Made by a program: the position numbers and the translations under genes | Assembly: GCF_902459465.1 (NCBI RefSeq) | Contig: NC_047068.1 | Span: 12,361,195-12,425,194 of the forward strand | Length of the DNA stretch: 64,000 bases | Source of the DNA: Asterias rubens | Lineage: Eukaryota; Echinodermata; Asteroidea; Forcipulatida; Asteriidae | Direction: 5' to 3' | Shown here: one piece after another, positions 1 through 12,115 of the stretch | Layout of the letters: every line of letters starts with the position of its first letter | How positions within the stretch are numbered: position 1 is the first letter of the stretch | Notes under the pieces: model-generated | The model's database searches: none | Seen by the model: the letters and a program-made list of their open reading frames with translations, nothing else | What the model was told of the DNA's origin: nothing

Positions 1-400
1 ATGTTCCATTCAACGCTAGCTGTAGCGTTCAAGCAAATATTTTACCCTCAAGAATTGTCACATTTTTTAGAGGAGCTGACTGCCACAAACAGAAAACTTT
101 AAACATCTAGTTGAGCAAGATAAGAACCACCCGTTAAATTACAGAAAAAAACACAGACCAGAAGGCGGCTCTGTAAACTGGAATAATTTTGAAAAAAAAA
201 AAAAAAAACTTCCTTCTCTCAATTGGGTTCTTGGCTGGTTTAGTAATTAAGTTTGCTCAGTTCTGAGAGTCCTTGGCTTTACGACCAGAAACAAAAATGA
301 AATGAAATGACACCCTAAAAAAGCATGTCAGACTATTTAGCTCTCACAGTCTCACTATGGTAACACTGATTCCAATCAGAAAAAAACAAAATGATTTTTG

Positions 401-655
401 GGGTTGAACAAAAAAATTACCAGAGTGGGATTCGAATCAACAGCCTCCGAATTAATATGCCGGCGCTCTACCAACTGTGCTATCTAGCCTCTATGTTGGC
501 GGTCTCCCTATTTCGTCAATATCTTTTTTCGAGGGTGCCAGTCAGAAGCCATACAAATGTTAACTGCTGTGTAGCCAGGGATCAAACCCAAATTACAATA
601 CAACCTGGGAAGCGGCAGCCAGGGGATCACCTTAAGGGGATGCGACTTACAATTT
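401..655 (-). mobile_element. tRNA-derived SINE, family 1
   Basis: On the minus strand, an A-box-like TAGCACAGTTGGTAGAGC and B-box-like TTGATTCGAATCCCA lie about 30 bp apart, as in a tRNA. The remaining body (GCTACACAGCAGTTAAC side) is shared with 60060-60300. Confidence 0.75.
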
Positions 656-689
656 AAAAAACAAAATGGCTACAGCATCTCCTAAATAT

Positions 690-914
690 CTACCTTTTAC
701 TCTCATCCTCCAGTAAGTTTTCCTCCGAATCTTGAAGTGCATCATTCTCTCCCCTTACTGACCTCTCCTCCTCCTCCTCCTCCTCCTCCTCCCCCACCTC
801 CTCACTAATCTTCCTCACGCCGTTATTCCCATTGCCGAAGATTTCTAATTCAACGTCCTGGAATGAAACTCGGTTCACTTTCTTTTGCTCCATGACCTTG
901 GCCGAAATTGACAT
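690..914 (-). CDS. Possible exon with poly-glutamate tract (weak)
   Basis: An ATG-initiated minus-strand frame of 74 residues (MSISAKVMEQKKVNRVSFQD at the start) contains nine Glu in a row, encoded by a GAG microsatellite (plus strand CTC repeats at about 764-791). It ends near a possible donor, AAAAG|GTAGAT. The first 35 residues look protein-like, the remainder is low-complexity acidic. No neighbouring exon is evident and no family is recognised, so this may be a chance frame over a simple repeat. Confidence 0.2.
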   Translation of the reverse strand: MSISAKVMEQKKVNRVSFQDVELEIFGNGNNGVRKISEEVGEEEEEEEEERSVRGENDALQDSEENLLEDESKR

Positions 915-1039
915 GATTTTGGAAGTGGGTGGTGTTTATTTTACACTCCTGTGTCAGTTACCCTCTCAACTGAACATCCTGTTTCTCTATATAAAAAAAC
1001 TTGAGAATCTGTCCGAACCACTCTGGCTTAACTTACTCA

Positions 1040-3799
1040 CTTAGTAGATGAGTAACCGCTCAAAGGGAGTTGTTGACACCCATGGGTTCAAGAATTTGAG
1101 ACCTACAGAATACCTAAATCGGGAGAAGTGGGCCCTAAACAGGGTAAACATTTAGAAATATATATCCCGATGTATACCACAACCTGGCATCCACTTTGTG
1201 AGTACTTCATTTAGAATGGGTTTGTTTTCTTCCAGCGAGTGACGCTTCAAATTGTTTGGCTGAGAAAAGAGTTATATTTCCACCATAATGGGTTGCATTC
1301 TTCCACTGAAATGACACTTGGATAATTTTGTACTCTGTAATTGTCCGAGGCGATATGACAGCACAAGTTGTTTCTTTTCATCAACTCCCAGCGAGATGAC
1401 AGCCAGAGTTCTTCCTTCTTTTCGTAAGTGACCTTTTCGCTAGGTCTTGTTTAAGTACTCCCCGCCGAATGCACTATCATGAACTATAAATGATTGGCGA
1501 GTAACATTGTTGTGTGTTCACACCCAGCGCTAGAAGTGTAACTTGTGTACAAAACAATCAATGTGTCATAATAGTACAATGTGATGACAGCTCCAATATA
1601 ATCCAAAACAACTCTCCGGGAGAACATGTGAGTTTCATTTACAGTTTACAACTGTACATTGTACCTTAATATTGGTACCACCAACATACATGACAATCCA
1701 CACACTAGGTTGACTGATGCGCCCAATGTGGTCCCCAACTCAGCAGGAACAACCATGATTCATGCGAATGTTTTTTTTATATTCCAAAATGATCACCTCC
1801 AATTGTTTCCAATCTTCTGGGAACGAGAGTCGGCTTTTTGTCATTCTTGCAGGGGAAGGACAGACAAAGTTGCACAGCTCCACAGTAGTGACATTTGTAA
1901 CACCATTGTCACCTTGTGCCTGTGTTGAAAACATACATGAACTTCCACACCCCTGTACTATCCGGTTCAATGCTACACACAAAGTCTCCACTTCCACTGT
2001 CCGGTGACAAAACAATATGCCCCTAATAATCCACAGTCTCCGTCATTTCCACCTTCCACCTTGGCTTGACAGCATAAGTTGTCTGTCTCACAAAGAACAT
2101 GTGTCCTTTATTCTAACGCCAATCACATCTTGTCCCAATAATAAACTCCAAGAAAGTCGTCTTGGACAAGGACTGGGTAGGCAGCAACACCAACGTGGCT
2201 CCACTCAAAACACAACTTTTATTTGGCAACTGGTCGTTTGTAGTGTGCAATAGAATGCATCAATTCTAATCATCCGGTGTATGTAATGACAACCTGAGTT
2301 GTTCTACTGGGGGGGGGGGGGGAACATGTGACCTTTTGGAGAGTACCACCACCAGTCAGTAGCTGTTCCTGGTGCCCTTGCAAACCATCTGCTGGGGTCA
2401 TATACCACACTCCGCTCTCTCTAGCTCTCGATCTCCACTACTCCTGTCACATGAGAAGATCGAGCACCCTCTGACGAAATCAAAACAACTGCTGGGTCTC
2501 GCCCAGGGACAAATTGGTGTGAGTGAACATAACTGGCTTGTCGTAAAGCTCTAATTGTTTTTGCATGGGTATATATTTTTGTTTGTTAATGGATGTAACT
2601 GCTTCGGCCTCTGGGGAAAATTAATCACGGGGATGAAACAATTTATTTTATCTGAAGATGAAAGACATCCACATATCTTTTTTATTTTTTACCCCATCTT
2701 GGATAAAGTGAATATACAGACATCCTGATTTAATCTCCCCCCTAGAAATGAAATTGTAAAACATTGGAGTAAGTCCTTGCTCTATGAGTAAACCGAGCAA
2801 TGCAGGCAATTTGTGCAACAAGGGCGTTTTTTCTTTCATTAATCTGTTGCAACTTTGATGACCAATTGAGTCTAAATTTTCACAGATTTGTTTTTGTATG
2901 TATGTTGGGATACACCAAGTGAGAAAACTGGTCTTTGGGTGTCCAGCGCCTTTAAATCATTTTTTTTTCAATGGCACTTGACGAATAGCACAATCCCAGA
3001 CTTTTTGTGTGTAACGATTGTCAATGGACACATTTGGGGAAAATGTTTTAGCTACAGTTAGCTGTTTCCATGGATATGATCAAAAAGTTGTCACACTTCT
3101 CAAAATCCTGGTGAAACTTGTAAAACTGAAAGTAGTTTTTGATTTTCAAACCTAAAGGTCTCAATTTGGTACAGCCATTTTGTTTTACCTTCAATGAAAT
3201 CAAAGCAGCCAAACCGAAGCTGGAACAGCATGCCTGGAATTTTAAAATTTGAGAGGGCAAGGCCAATGAAAAGGGCACTTCCATTGGAAAATCTTAAAGT
3301 CTGTAAGAAACTTTTGAAGGGGCAACAAGGCCAAAACCAGGACAATTGAGGCCAGGCCTGGAACAGTATATTGAACAGTTTTGCACATGGGACAAGAATA
3401 CTTATACAAAAGTTGATGCAGCACTGGTGCTCAGGGATTACACATGAACAGTAAGTTTTCAGATTTAAAAGTTTGTGATTATTACCTAGTATGCATCTTT
3501 AATTTGAGCCATTTGGGCTGACACCCCAAGGTGATGAGTTTACAAAGCGTACCAGCTGACATAAGCACAGATGAACAATGACACAGTCAAGCTGTCAGAC
3601 ATAAGTTAGGAACTTAACAATTACAACAGACCTGGCATGCCTGGATGGTCAATTTCATATAAAGCTTACTAGAAGAACATGGTGCTTAGCAATGTTTTCT
3701 GCTCGGTAAAAATTTGCAGGGGAACCAGTTGCAAACAATATGTTTTATATTATATTTTGGCGAGGCCTTTGAAAAAATTACAAAAGGTGTCCAGTGCCT
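1040..3799. other. Gene-free stretch
   Basis: No convincing exon. 1340-2330 has a loose recurrence of TGACAGC..AGTTGT and GAACATGTG phrases, suggesting a very old repeat. Remnants of MITE family A ends appear around 2870-2955 and 3780-3800. Open frames here are short and unlike proteins. Confidence 0.5.
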
Positions 3800-4160
3800 T
3801 TAAAGCAATTGGACACTTTCGGTACAGATTTTTTTTTTTAAGTTCACAGATTTACAAATAACTTGCAGGGTTTACATAAGGTAATGGTGAAAGACTTCTC
3901 TTGAAGTATTAATCCACGAAATGCTTTACTTTTTGAGAAAACATTAAAACAATATAAATTCTCGATATCGAGAATTACTGATTTATTTTGAACACATGTC
4001 ATGACACGGCGAAACGTGCGGAAACAATGGTGGGTTTTCCCGTTATTTTCTCTCAACTCCGATGACAGATTGAAGTTTTTCATATTTTACATATAAGTTG
4101 TGATACACGAAGTGTGGGCCTTGGACAATAGTGTTTACCGAAAGTGTCCAATGGCTTTAA
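3800..4160. mobile_element. MITE family B, copy 1
   Basis: Ends TTAAAGCAATTGGACACTTT and AAAGTGTCCAATGGCTTTAA; internal GACTTCTCTTGAA, ATTCTCG..CGAGAAT and ACATGTCATGACACGGC blocks are shared with the copy at 7521. Confidence 0.85.
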
Positions 4161-4223
4161 TGCACGATACACTGTGTCATTAAGTTTTCGTTATTGTGAT
4201 GCTGGTCTTGTAAAATCAATTCT

Positions 4224-4341
4224 GGGGTCGATTTCACAAAGAGTTAGGACTTAAAAATGTATCGCTAGTCCTAAGTTAGGACGAGTAACTTGTCCTAACT
4301 CGAGATAAGACTAGTTTTAACTCTTTGTGAAACCCACCCCT
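4224..4341. mobile_element. Palindromic MITE (TTTCACAAAGAGTTAGGAC)
   Basis: GGGGTCGATTTCACAAAGAG and CTCTTTGTGAAACCCACCCC form imperfect inverted ends around AGTCCTAAG / GTCCTAACT repeats. A distant relative is at 53875-54020. Confidence 0.8.
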
Positions 4342-4448
4342 GGTCCAGTACACAATTTGACCTGAAGAGCTCTGTGTCTTTTCTCCCTACATCCTGACGT
4401 ACATGCAATAATCCCCAATCACAGGCCACCATCCCTGATGTCCAACAA

Positions 4449-4501
4449 CGGCATGTACCCTATACCGGCATGTACCCTACACCGGCATGTACCCTACACC
4501 G
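4449..4501. repeat. 17-bp tandem repeat, 3 copies
   Basis: CGGCATGTACCCTAYAC three times. Confidence 0.9.
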
Positions 4502-5367
4502 AAAACTCTCAGCCAATGATTCCTCAAGATTCCTCTAACCTCAGTGAGGGCGCTATTTGATTTTGTGGCATTATATGAGAGGGGTCTCTCCTTCGCAATT
4601 CCTGAACCCACTGTTGTTTGATAAAACTAAAAGATTTTATCCACCACGCCCGGTTTTGTCAACAAAACAACCCGACCATCCTGTTGACCATTACGACTTC
4701 CTTTGAAATTGGACAAGCTGCCAAAAGGGGGAGGGGGGGGGGGGGTGTTACCCCTTCCTTTTCCCTAGTTTGCAAAAAAATACAGGCGTCACAAATGTTA
4801 TGTCTTGTACCCATACTACTCATATCCCGACAACCTCATCAAAACAGGTGCCCCTGGTACCTTTGACCAATAGGGACTTTTGGGAGTAAACAAGAAATGT
4901 GTCACATCTACTTACACTGGACATCTATCATCGCTGGACATCTATCATCGGTCCTTATTTATTTATTTTGGTCAGAGCAAATATTGAAAAAGAGGTTCTG
5001 AGAAAGGTTTACTTGAAATCACTCCGAGCCAAAGCTCTGTATAGAACTTTACAAGATAGGATGGACACTTCCAAGTGTGCAAGAGAAATGAAATGTGAAT
5101 GAGAAAATAGTAAAATCCACTATCTAACCAGATAAAAAGAATGAATTTATACTTAATAATATTTATTGGTAATGACAGAAGCTATAATTTTTTAATTTTA
5201 GTCTGAAAGCTCACTGACTGTGATGTTCATACTCAAGCCATTTTATCTGTGAAAAGCTTCCCTCTGGATGAATCGACGTCTTATTAAAAGAAATTGTATC
5301 TGAAAACCTACAAAAAGCAGTTTTAATCTTATATTTTAGCAGTGCGTACCTACATGTACATCTATCT

Positions 5368-5560
5368 AGCTATCGGGCAATCTAGGTGGTCTAGTTTGTA
5401 AGACACCGCTTTAGAATTGCAAAGGTCATGGGTGTGAACCCCACCCAAGCAAACAAAATGCCAAGGTAAATTTTTCTCACAGAGCTCGGGAAAGTACCGA
5501 GTATACATTACAGTGCTGACACATATCGTTGTAAGGGTAAATAAATGAATACTCTTGATT
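5368..5560 (+). mobile_element. tRNA-derived SINE, family 2
   Basis: GGTGGTCTAGTTTGTAAGAC and GGTCATGGGTGTGAACCCCA give A and B box positions; the body AGCTCGGGAAAGTACCGAGT is shared with 57985-58150. Confidence 0.7.
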
Positions 5561-6249
5561 CCCGATGCAAATTCAACATCTATTATTAAAACCAGGGGGT
5601 AAAGAACAAGTGAGCATAACCAAATTCAAGACTTCTGTGGAGCATTTCAGGATGCGAGTCAAAAAGGACTTAGAATTGACTTGACCTGTGCGATGTTTTG
5701 CATTGTATCAGAGTAAATTCAAACTGATCATTTATGAGCATTAGAGCAGGATGCAGAAGCTTCATCATGTGGCTGGTTTCCAAAATAACAGAAATCTTGT
5801 CTGCGGAAACGTTACAAAAACAAAGATTTATCTTCTTACAATATCCGAATAAAGTCACAACAAGATCTTTATCTGAGCTCTGGAAGTCAAATGTCATTAA
5901 AACAACTCTTTTCTATGGGAGTTTTTTTACAGAGCTGCTACCAATTGCATCTTGCAATCGGGGAGATTTTGTGCAACAATCAGGGAGAAATAAAACAGGA
6001 AAGTCTTTTCTAAAACAAACTAAACTTTCATTAAGCGAAGTAAACTTTCATTAAGCGAAGAACTCAAATCTAATCATAGGTGAGTGTGGCAATGATGGCA
6101 AAAAGGTCTGAAACTAGGATACATTTTTCTGGAGGAATGTTGAAAAGATTGCACTTCCACCTTTTGATTGCCCCTGGAGTTTTCAATTACAAGGAACTTC
6201 TGGGAACAGTACCCTCATCTATGATCTAGAGAAGCAGATCAAATAGCAG

Positions 6250-6740
6250 GATTTCTTATTTTCTAAAGAAAATATAACAGCTACATGTATTTCTTCCAGC
6301 AGGCAGACTATTAAAACATCTGAAATTTCTCAACCTGCATTCTTTGCAAGAATAGGGCCTACTACCTTTTCCCCACCGTGACAAACCAATAATAAAATCA
6401 AGGATAAGACAAGGCATTGACAAAAACAATTGTTGATCTCTGCCGCTCAGCTAAAAGTTTGGAATCCTTGGCAAACTGCTAGAAACAGATGAGAAGTTTA
6501 TCAAAGAGGAGATTTCACTTTATCTGAAGAAAACAACAAATAATTTCTTCCAGTAGCAAGCATCTGATAGTTCTCAACCTGCATTCTATGCAAATGAAAA
6601 ATAACTACCTTTTCCCACTGTGACAAGAACCGAAACCAAGGCTAAAACAAAACTTTCTAGACAAAAGGAATTGTTGATCTCCGCTTCGACTCAGCTGAAA
6701 AGTTTTGAAATCCTTGGCACGCTGCTGGAATCAGCCCTAG
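6250..6740. repeat. Degenerate direct duplication, ~250-bp unit
   Basis: TTTCTTCCAGYAG, CTCAACCTGCATTCT, CTACCTTTTCCC and TTGTTGATCTC recur in the same order about 250 bp apart. Diverged, with no coding content. Confidence 0.75.
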
Positions 6741-6851
6741 GAGATGAATGACCAGCAGCTGCAAATATGCAAATTATGCCCAGCTACAGAATGCCTTGGT
6801 TAAATATTTTCACATGATAAGAAAGAAAAAAATTGTTTTCCAGCCAAGATA

Positions 6852-7147
6852 TCAGTACCATATGGGTTTTGGCCGAGGAGGAGGAAAGATGGTGGATGTC
6901 TGGCCATGGAGTTGTAGCTTTATGGTCTGGCTTAGGATGGGAAGTTCTAGAGAGACTTCGGGACAGGGGAAAGGGGTGGCCGTGAAGAGTGTGTCTGTAA
7001 AGAGTTTCTCCATGCCTCCGTGAATTAAATAACTAACAAGGGCTGATACTTCTGGTTGTCCTACAAAAACTCCTTGACTGGCTTTGGTAATGTTCAATGT
7101 TGATAGCGTTTGCAGGGATTCCGGTTTTGAAGGTAAGGATACAACAG
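6852..7147 (-). CDS. Candidate terminal coding exon, gene unknown
   Basis: A 296-base open frame on the minus strand runs from a plausible acceptor (CAACACAG| at 7148) to a TGA at 6852-6854. It encodes about 97 residues: a Ser/Leu-rich start, then ITKASQGVFVGQPEVSALV, HGGMEKLFTDTLF, PFPCPEVSLELP and a Pro-rich end RPKPIWY. The composition looks like protein (amphipathic helix, then a short beta-type stretch and Pro tail) and the DNA is not one of the local repeats. I do not recognise the family. The opposite strand is also open over part of it, but with a less protein-like translation. It might be the last exon of a minus-strand gene that starts near 15.3 kb. Confidence 0.45.
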
Positions 7148-7169
7148 CTGTGTTGCAGTATGATTTGAG

Positions 7170-7525
7170 TTAAAGGCATTGGACACTATTGGTAATTACT
7201 CAAAATAATTATTAGAATAAAACCTTTCTTGAGAAATGGCTCCCTCTGAAGTAATGTAATTTTGAGAAAGAAGTAATTTTCCACAAAAGTCAAATTTGAT
7301 TTCGAGACCTCAGGTTAAGAACTTGAGGTCTCGAAATCAACCTAAATCAATCTAAACGCACACAAGTTTGTGTGACAAGGGTGTTTTTTTCTTTCATTAT
7401 TATCTCGTAAGTTCGATGACCAATTGAGCTCAAATTTTCACAGGTTTCTTATTTTATGCATGTTGAGATACACGAACTGTGAATGCTAGACTTTGACAAT
7501 TACCAATAAGGTCCACTGCCTTTAA
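7170..7525 (+). mobile_element. MITE family A, copy
   Basis: Starts TTAAAGGCATTGGACACTAT and ends near GGTCCACTGCCTTTAA; internal GGCTCCCTCTGAAGTAA and a GAGACCTCA / TGAGGTCTC hairpin identify the family. Confidence 0.88.
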
Positions 7526-7897
7526 AGCCATTGGACCCTTTCGGTTCAGAAAAAAAAGAAAAAAGTTCACAGATTTACAAAGAACTTACAGGGTTTACAG
7601 AAGGCAATGGTGAAAGACTTCTCTTGAAATATTATTCCATGAAGTGCTTTACTTTTTGAGAAAACAGCAAAACAATATAAATTCTCGTTAACGAGAATTA
7701 CGGTTTTATTTTAAACACATGTCATGACACGGCTAAACGCGCGGAAACAAGGGTGGGTTTTTCCGTTGTTTTCTCCCGACTCCGATGACCGATTTAGCCT
7801 AAATTTTCACAGGTTTGTTATTTGATATAGAAGTTGTGGTACACGAAAGTGTGGGCCTTGGACAACACTGTTTACCGAAAGGGTCCAATGGCTTTAA
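7521..7897. mobile_element. MITE family B, copy 2
   Basis: Ends TTTAAAGCCATTGGACCCTT and AAGGGTCCAATGGCTTTAA. It abuts a family A element and shares its TTTAA junction. Confidence 0.85.
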
Positions 7898-8660
7898 CAA
7901 ACTAAAAAAAAATAAAAAATTAAATCAAGAATTGGAGTTGGAGGGTAAAAACAAAAATTTATACTTTAAAATTGCCCTTTCAGAAAGCAGCTTGTAAAAA
8001 ACAAATTGCCAGGATTTTGTTTTTAACATTTCAAACTCATTCCTATTTTTAAAAGTCTGTACATATTTAACTGTTCAACTTCTGGAAATGGCAAAAAAGA
8101 TTCAAGCTGGTTAAATGGGACGGCGTACCAATATGGTGCTGTTTTATGCTCTTTCAGGAAGTAAGCAAGTCTAGTCTAAAAATAAATTCACAACCGATGA
8201 CTAGGACAAGTTCTAAGACCTGTTCAGACAAACTGGCTACAAGGGGCATTCATAAAGATGAATCTATTTTTAGACAAATCCATGTCTAAGTCATGTCGGC
8301 AGATTCTATTTTTTAGGAGAACTATCACATCTGTTAATTGGTTGGTAAATTTCTACTAATAGCATTTGTAATAGATGAATTAACCCTAGCCCTAACCTCA
8401 ACCCCCCTGTAACCACTAGCCATAATTTGAGCAAGAAATTTGATACAAATGTTTCACAATTTGTAAAAATCGCAAACAGAATGTCCAATCTGTTTACTAG
8501 GGCTGTGTCCAAATTGGCAGCTACAGGTGGTGGCAAGTGTGTACCATTCTGTTCATTTTGTGCGCCCTTGAAAATCTGACCCTGGTTCTACTAGATCCTT
8601 TTTGTCAGTGATGACTATCACCCCCGGTGTCAATCATCTTTTACCATTAATTATAATTGT

Positions 8661-8927
8661 TTTAAAGGCAGTGGTCACTATTGGTAATTTCTCAAAATAA
8701 TTATTAGCATAAAATTGGGGAGTTATTGACAGTAAAAAAACATTGTGAGAAACGCATCCCTCTGAAGTAACGTAGTTTTTGAGAAAGAAGTAATTTTCCA
8801 CAAATATGATTTCGAGACCTCAGATTTAGAATTTGAGGTCTCGTTTGTTATTTTATGCATATGTTGAGATACATTGAGTGAGAAGACTGGTCTTAGACAA
8901 TTACCAATCATGTCCACTGTCTTTAAA
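8661..8927 (+). mobile_element. MITE family A, internally deleted copy
   Basis: TTTAAAGGCAGTGGTCACTA to GTCCACTGTCTTTAAA; the part after the GAGGTCTC hairpin is missing. Confidence 0.85.
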
Positions 8928-9250
8928 GAAATCATGTGCTTTGGTGTGGAGATAAAAATGAATTGAATCAGATTCAATGGCATTCTGAATTTAATGCTAG
9001 AAAAGAAGCTCAGTACATAGATCTCAGACGGTGTGTCAAAGTTTAGTACAGGCCTTGAGTTTCAATCTTGAAGGAGCAGTGGAGCACAAGGTGTTTTTCT
9101 ATGAGGAAAATTCAAATTTGTATTGGAACTTTGCAAAGGGCAACAAAGCAATTAGCACAGGGCACCAAGGCAATTGCTTTGGGTGCCATGGGTTGTTTTG
9201 AGGCCTGTCAGTAACACCCGCACGCCCATACATGTCCAACCTTTTTGTTT

Positions 9251-9440
9251 ACTCGCATGACGTGTCTGTACTACTGCAGTCCAGTGTGCCGATGCGTTGA
9301 ACGCGTGTCCTGTCTTTACTCGCATGTCCTGTATGTACTACTGCAGTCCAGTGTGCCGATGCGTTGAACGCGTGTCCTGTCTTTACTCGCATGTCCTGTC
9401 TGTACTACTGCAGTCCAGCATGCCGATGCGTTGATCGCGT
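9251..9440. repeat. 67-bp tandem repeat, about 3 copies
   Basis: Units start ACTCGCATG at 9251, 9318 and 9385; each has TACTACTGCAGTCCAG and GATGCGTTGAACGCGTG. The later copies differ by a few bases. CpG-rich against an AT-rich background. Confidence 0.92.
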
Positions 9441-10653
9441 GAGCGGTGGAATGTATATGTCTGACAGCCGAGTATTTTGAGCGAAAGTGACGCCATCAGT
9501 GCTGAGTGCTATTGAACTTTGCAAAATATGCTCTAATTTATTCGTTCAATGAAGACCACGGGATACAGCAGGATATTACTAGTGGCAAGAATTAATTCAA
9601 GGGTGGAAGGTGAATTTGACAACCGTCATTCTCAACACACTGAGACCTTTCCATGACCTTATATCAAGTTTCAAATAAAAAAACTTCACTATTTAGGGGG
9701 CCTATATCATTCCGAGCAAGAATCACTGCTAGCGTTACAAATGTAGTGAGCCTGAAAGTTTCTAAAAATAAAGATAAGTTGCGACTGAGTATGCACGCTA
9801 AACACTTCGTGCCTGCGTGTCCGAGCATGTAAAAAGAGAATTACATCGGAGACAACAAACCACCAAATTCGTCTGCATCGATAATCCCCATGACATTATG
9901 GCAAAATAGAGCTGCTGGCATTTTAAAGGAACAGTACGTTCAGGTACATTATTGGTTTTGCAGGCCCGATACTTCACAGAGGCAACAAAGGCGATTGCTG
10001 CCATGCCCCCCTGGTCATTGACTTGGTGCCCTTCAAATGATCCAGTAGAATTATACAATTTCCTCAAAGGGTGCCCTTCATCAAGGAGAAAATGCCTTGG
10101 TGCCCTTGCCCTATCAAAAACGAAGCATACTGTGTGTAGGCCCTACATCATTGGTTTTGGTTAGAGGAAACATTTTGATAGTTTGAGAAGGGGACTTCTA
10201 TTTTTCTTCTTCTCAATTTTACAGTACACATGAATTTCTCTGACGGATTGGCAATGGTGTAAATTTTACCCATGCTCGGAATTCAGATTGAAAGGAATAA
10301 ACTTTGTTATGGTTACAAATCCTATACTTTGTCATTCGCGGAAGAAGAGTATAAAGCAAAGGGCGTAATGTGAAACACAATTTAGCGTATTAATGCATAT
10401 TTATGCATATTTTTGCTTGTTTGCTTACATTTTTTTTTCCTTTACCTCTCCTACTGGGCACAAAACAACTTTAACTTTAAAGTTAAATATAAAAGGCCTC
10501 ATAGTTTGGCATGATTTTATGTACTATAACAGTATTTACTACTCATTGATAACGTGTTCTATTAGCAGAAGTGTTGCCAATGAACAGATGCTGTACTGTA
10601 CTGAATTCCACTTGCAAAGATCAGTTACATGTAAACTGTACGTTAGAGTTAAA

Positions 10654-10908
10654 TTAAAGGCAGGGTATACTTTTGGCAATTGTAAAAGACCATCCTACCT
10701 TGGACATGTTGCTGTATCCCAACCTTATGCACAAAATAACAAACCTGTGGAAAGTTGGGCACAATTGGTCATCAAAGTTGAAAAAATACCACTTTCTTAA
10801 AAACTACGTTACTTTAAGGGGGCTGTTTCTAATACCAACAACAGCTCTCCGCTGCTCTTTATCAAGTAATTTTTGGTGTAATTACCGAAGGTAAACACTA
10901 CCTTTAAA
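10654..10908 (-). mobile_element. MITE family A relative, degenerate
   Basis: TAAAGGCAGGGTATACTTTT to ACACTACCTTTAAAGG, with the family's hairpin region eroded. It directly precedes another family A copy. Confidence 0.65.
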
Positions 10909-11300
10909 GGCAGTGGACACTATTGGTAATTACTCAAAATAATTGTTAGCATAAAAACTTACTTGCTAACGATCAATGGAGAACTGTTGATAGTATAAAA
11001 CATTGTGAGAAATGGCTCCATCTGAAGTAAGGTAGTTTTCGCGAACGAAGTAATTTTCCAATAAAACATTTGAATTTGATTTTGAGACCTCAGAATAAGA
11101 TTTTGAGGTCTTGAAATCAATCACCTGAAAGCACACAACTTTGTGTGAACAGGGTGTTCTTTCTTCCATTATTATCTCGCAACTTCGACGACCAATTGAG
11201 TTCAAATTTTCACAAGTTTGTTATTTTTTGCATATGTTGAGATACACCAAGTGAGAAGACAGGTCTTTGACAATTACCAATAGTGTCCAGTGTCTTTAAG
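10902..11300 (+). mobile_element. MITE family A, full copy
   Basis: CTTTAAAGGCAGTGGACACT to GTGTCCAGTGTCTTTAAG with all internal blocks. Confidence 0.88.
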
Positions 11301-11999
11301 ACACCTGGAATACATACATTGTAGGCCAGCATGTAGCTAAAAGTCTCAACAACAACAATAAAAAATAAAAATAAAAAACAACAAATTGTCAAAATAACAT
11401 TACCAGCAACCAAGCAAGATTATAACAGTTGGATGTTTAAAATTTGAATAACTTTGTATTAATAAGTTTGAATAAGGATTTGAATTCAGAAGTCTGACAC
11501 ACTTTTTCCTTTAAAGGGCTTATGTTCGGCACAGAAAAAAAAGTGCACCTACATGTATGGGTTGGCTGCTTGTGAGCGTTTGGGCGTGTCATGACATCAA
11601 TTCCTTCGGATCATTCTAGTCACAGAAGGCTAGCCAAGAGCAAAAAGGGTTGACATTAATGTGGTTGTTTATAAGAACTTGGCCCCATGCTTTGCGGTCA
11701 GTCTTATGCACACTTGGTAAATTTTTATAAGCATAAATTCTTGTTTGGTACAAATTATTCGACCTGGCACAGAAAATTCTTGCTTAGCAGAAACAGGTTT
11801 TCAGCCCCAAAATACCATGTAACGTGTCTGGTTCCCTGCTAATACTTGTTCAGCAGAAATAATTGGCTAAGCACCATTTCCTGTAAACTCTATGAAAATG
11901 GGCTCTGGGACTGTTTTTTGAGAAGAATAGAGTCTGATGTGTAATATCTGATAGGAAAGGGCCATCTTGAGTTCTTTCTCTGATGCCGTTCATTTTTGG

Positions 12000-12115
12000 A
12001 GCAGTGTGTATTTTGCACGCTGAGGTTCACAGCGTGTATTTTGCACGCTGAGGTCCGAGCGTGTATTTTGCACGCTGAGGTTTGCAGCGTGTATTTTGCA
12101 CGCTGAGGTTCGAAC
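12000..12115. repeat. 28-29-bp tandem repeat of a hairpin unit, 4 copies
   Basis: Each unit contains AGCGTGTATTTTGCACGCT, whose AGCGTG and CACGCT pair around a TATTTTG loop, followed by GAGGT plus 4-5 variable bases. Confidence 0.95.

Noticed and set aside
10393..10800. 135-residue plus frame
   Set aside because: Runs through AT-rich sequence into a MITE family A relative; composition is not protein-like.
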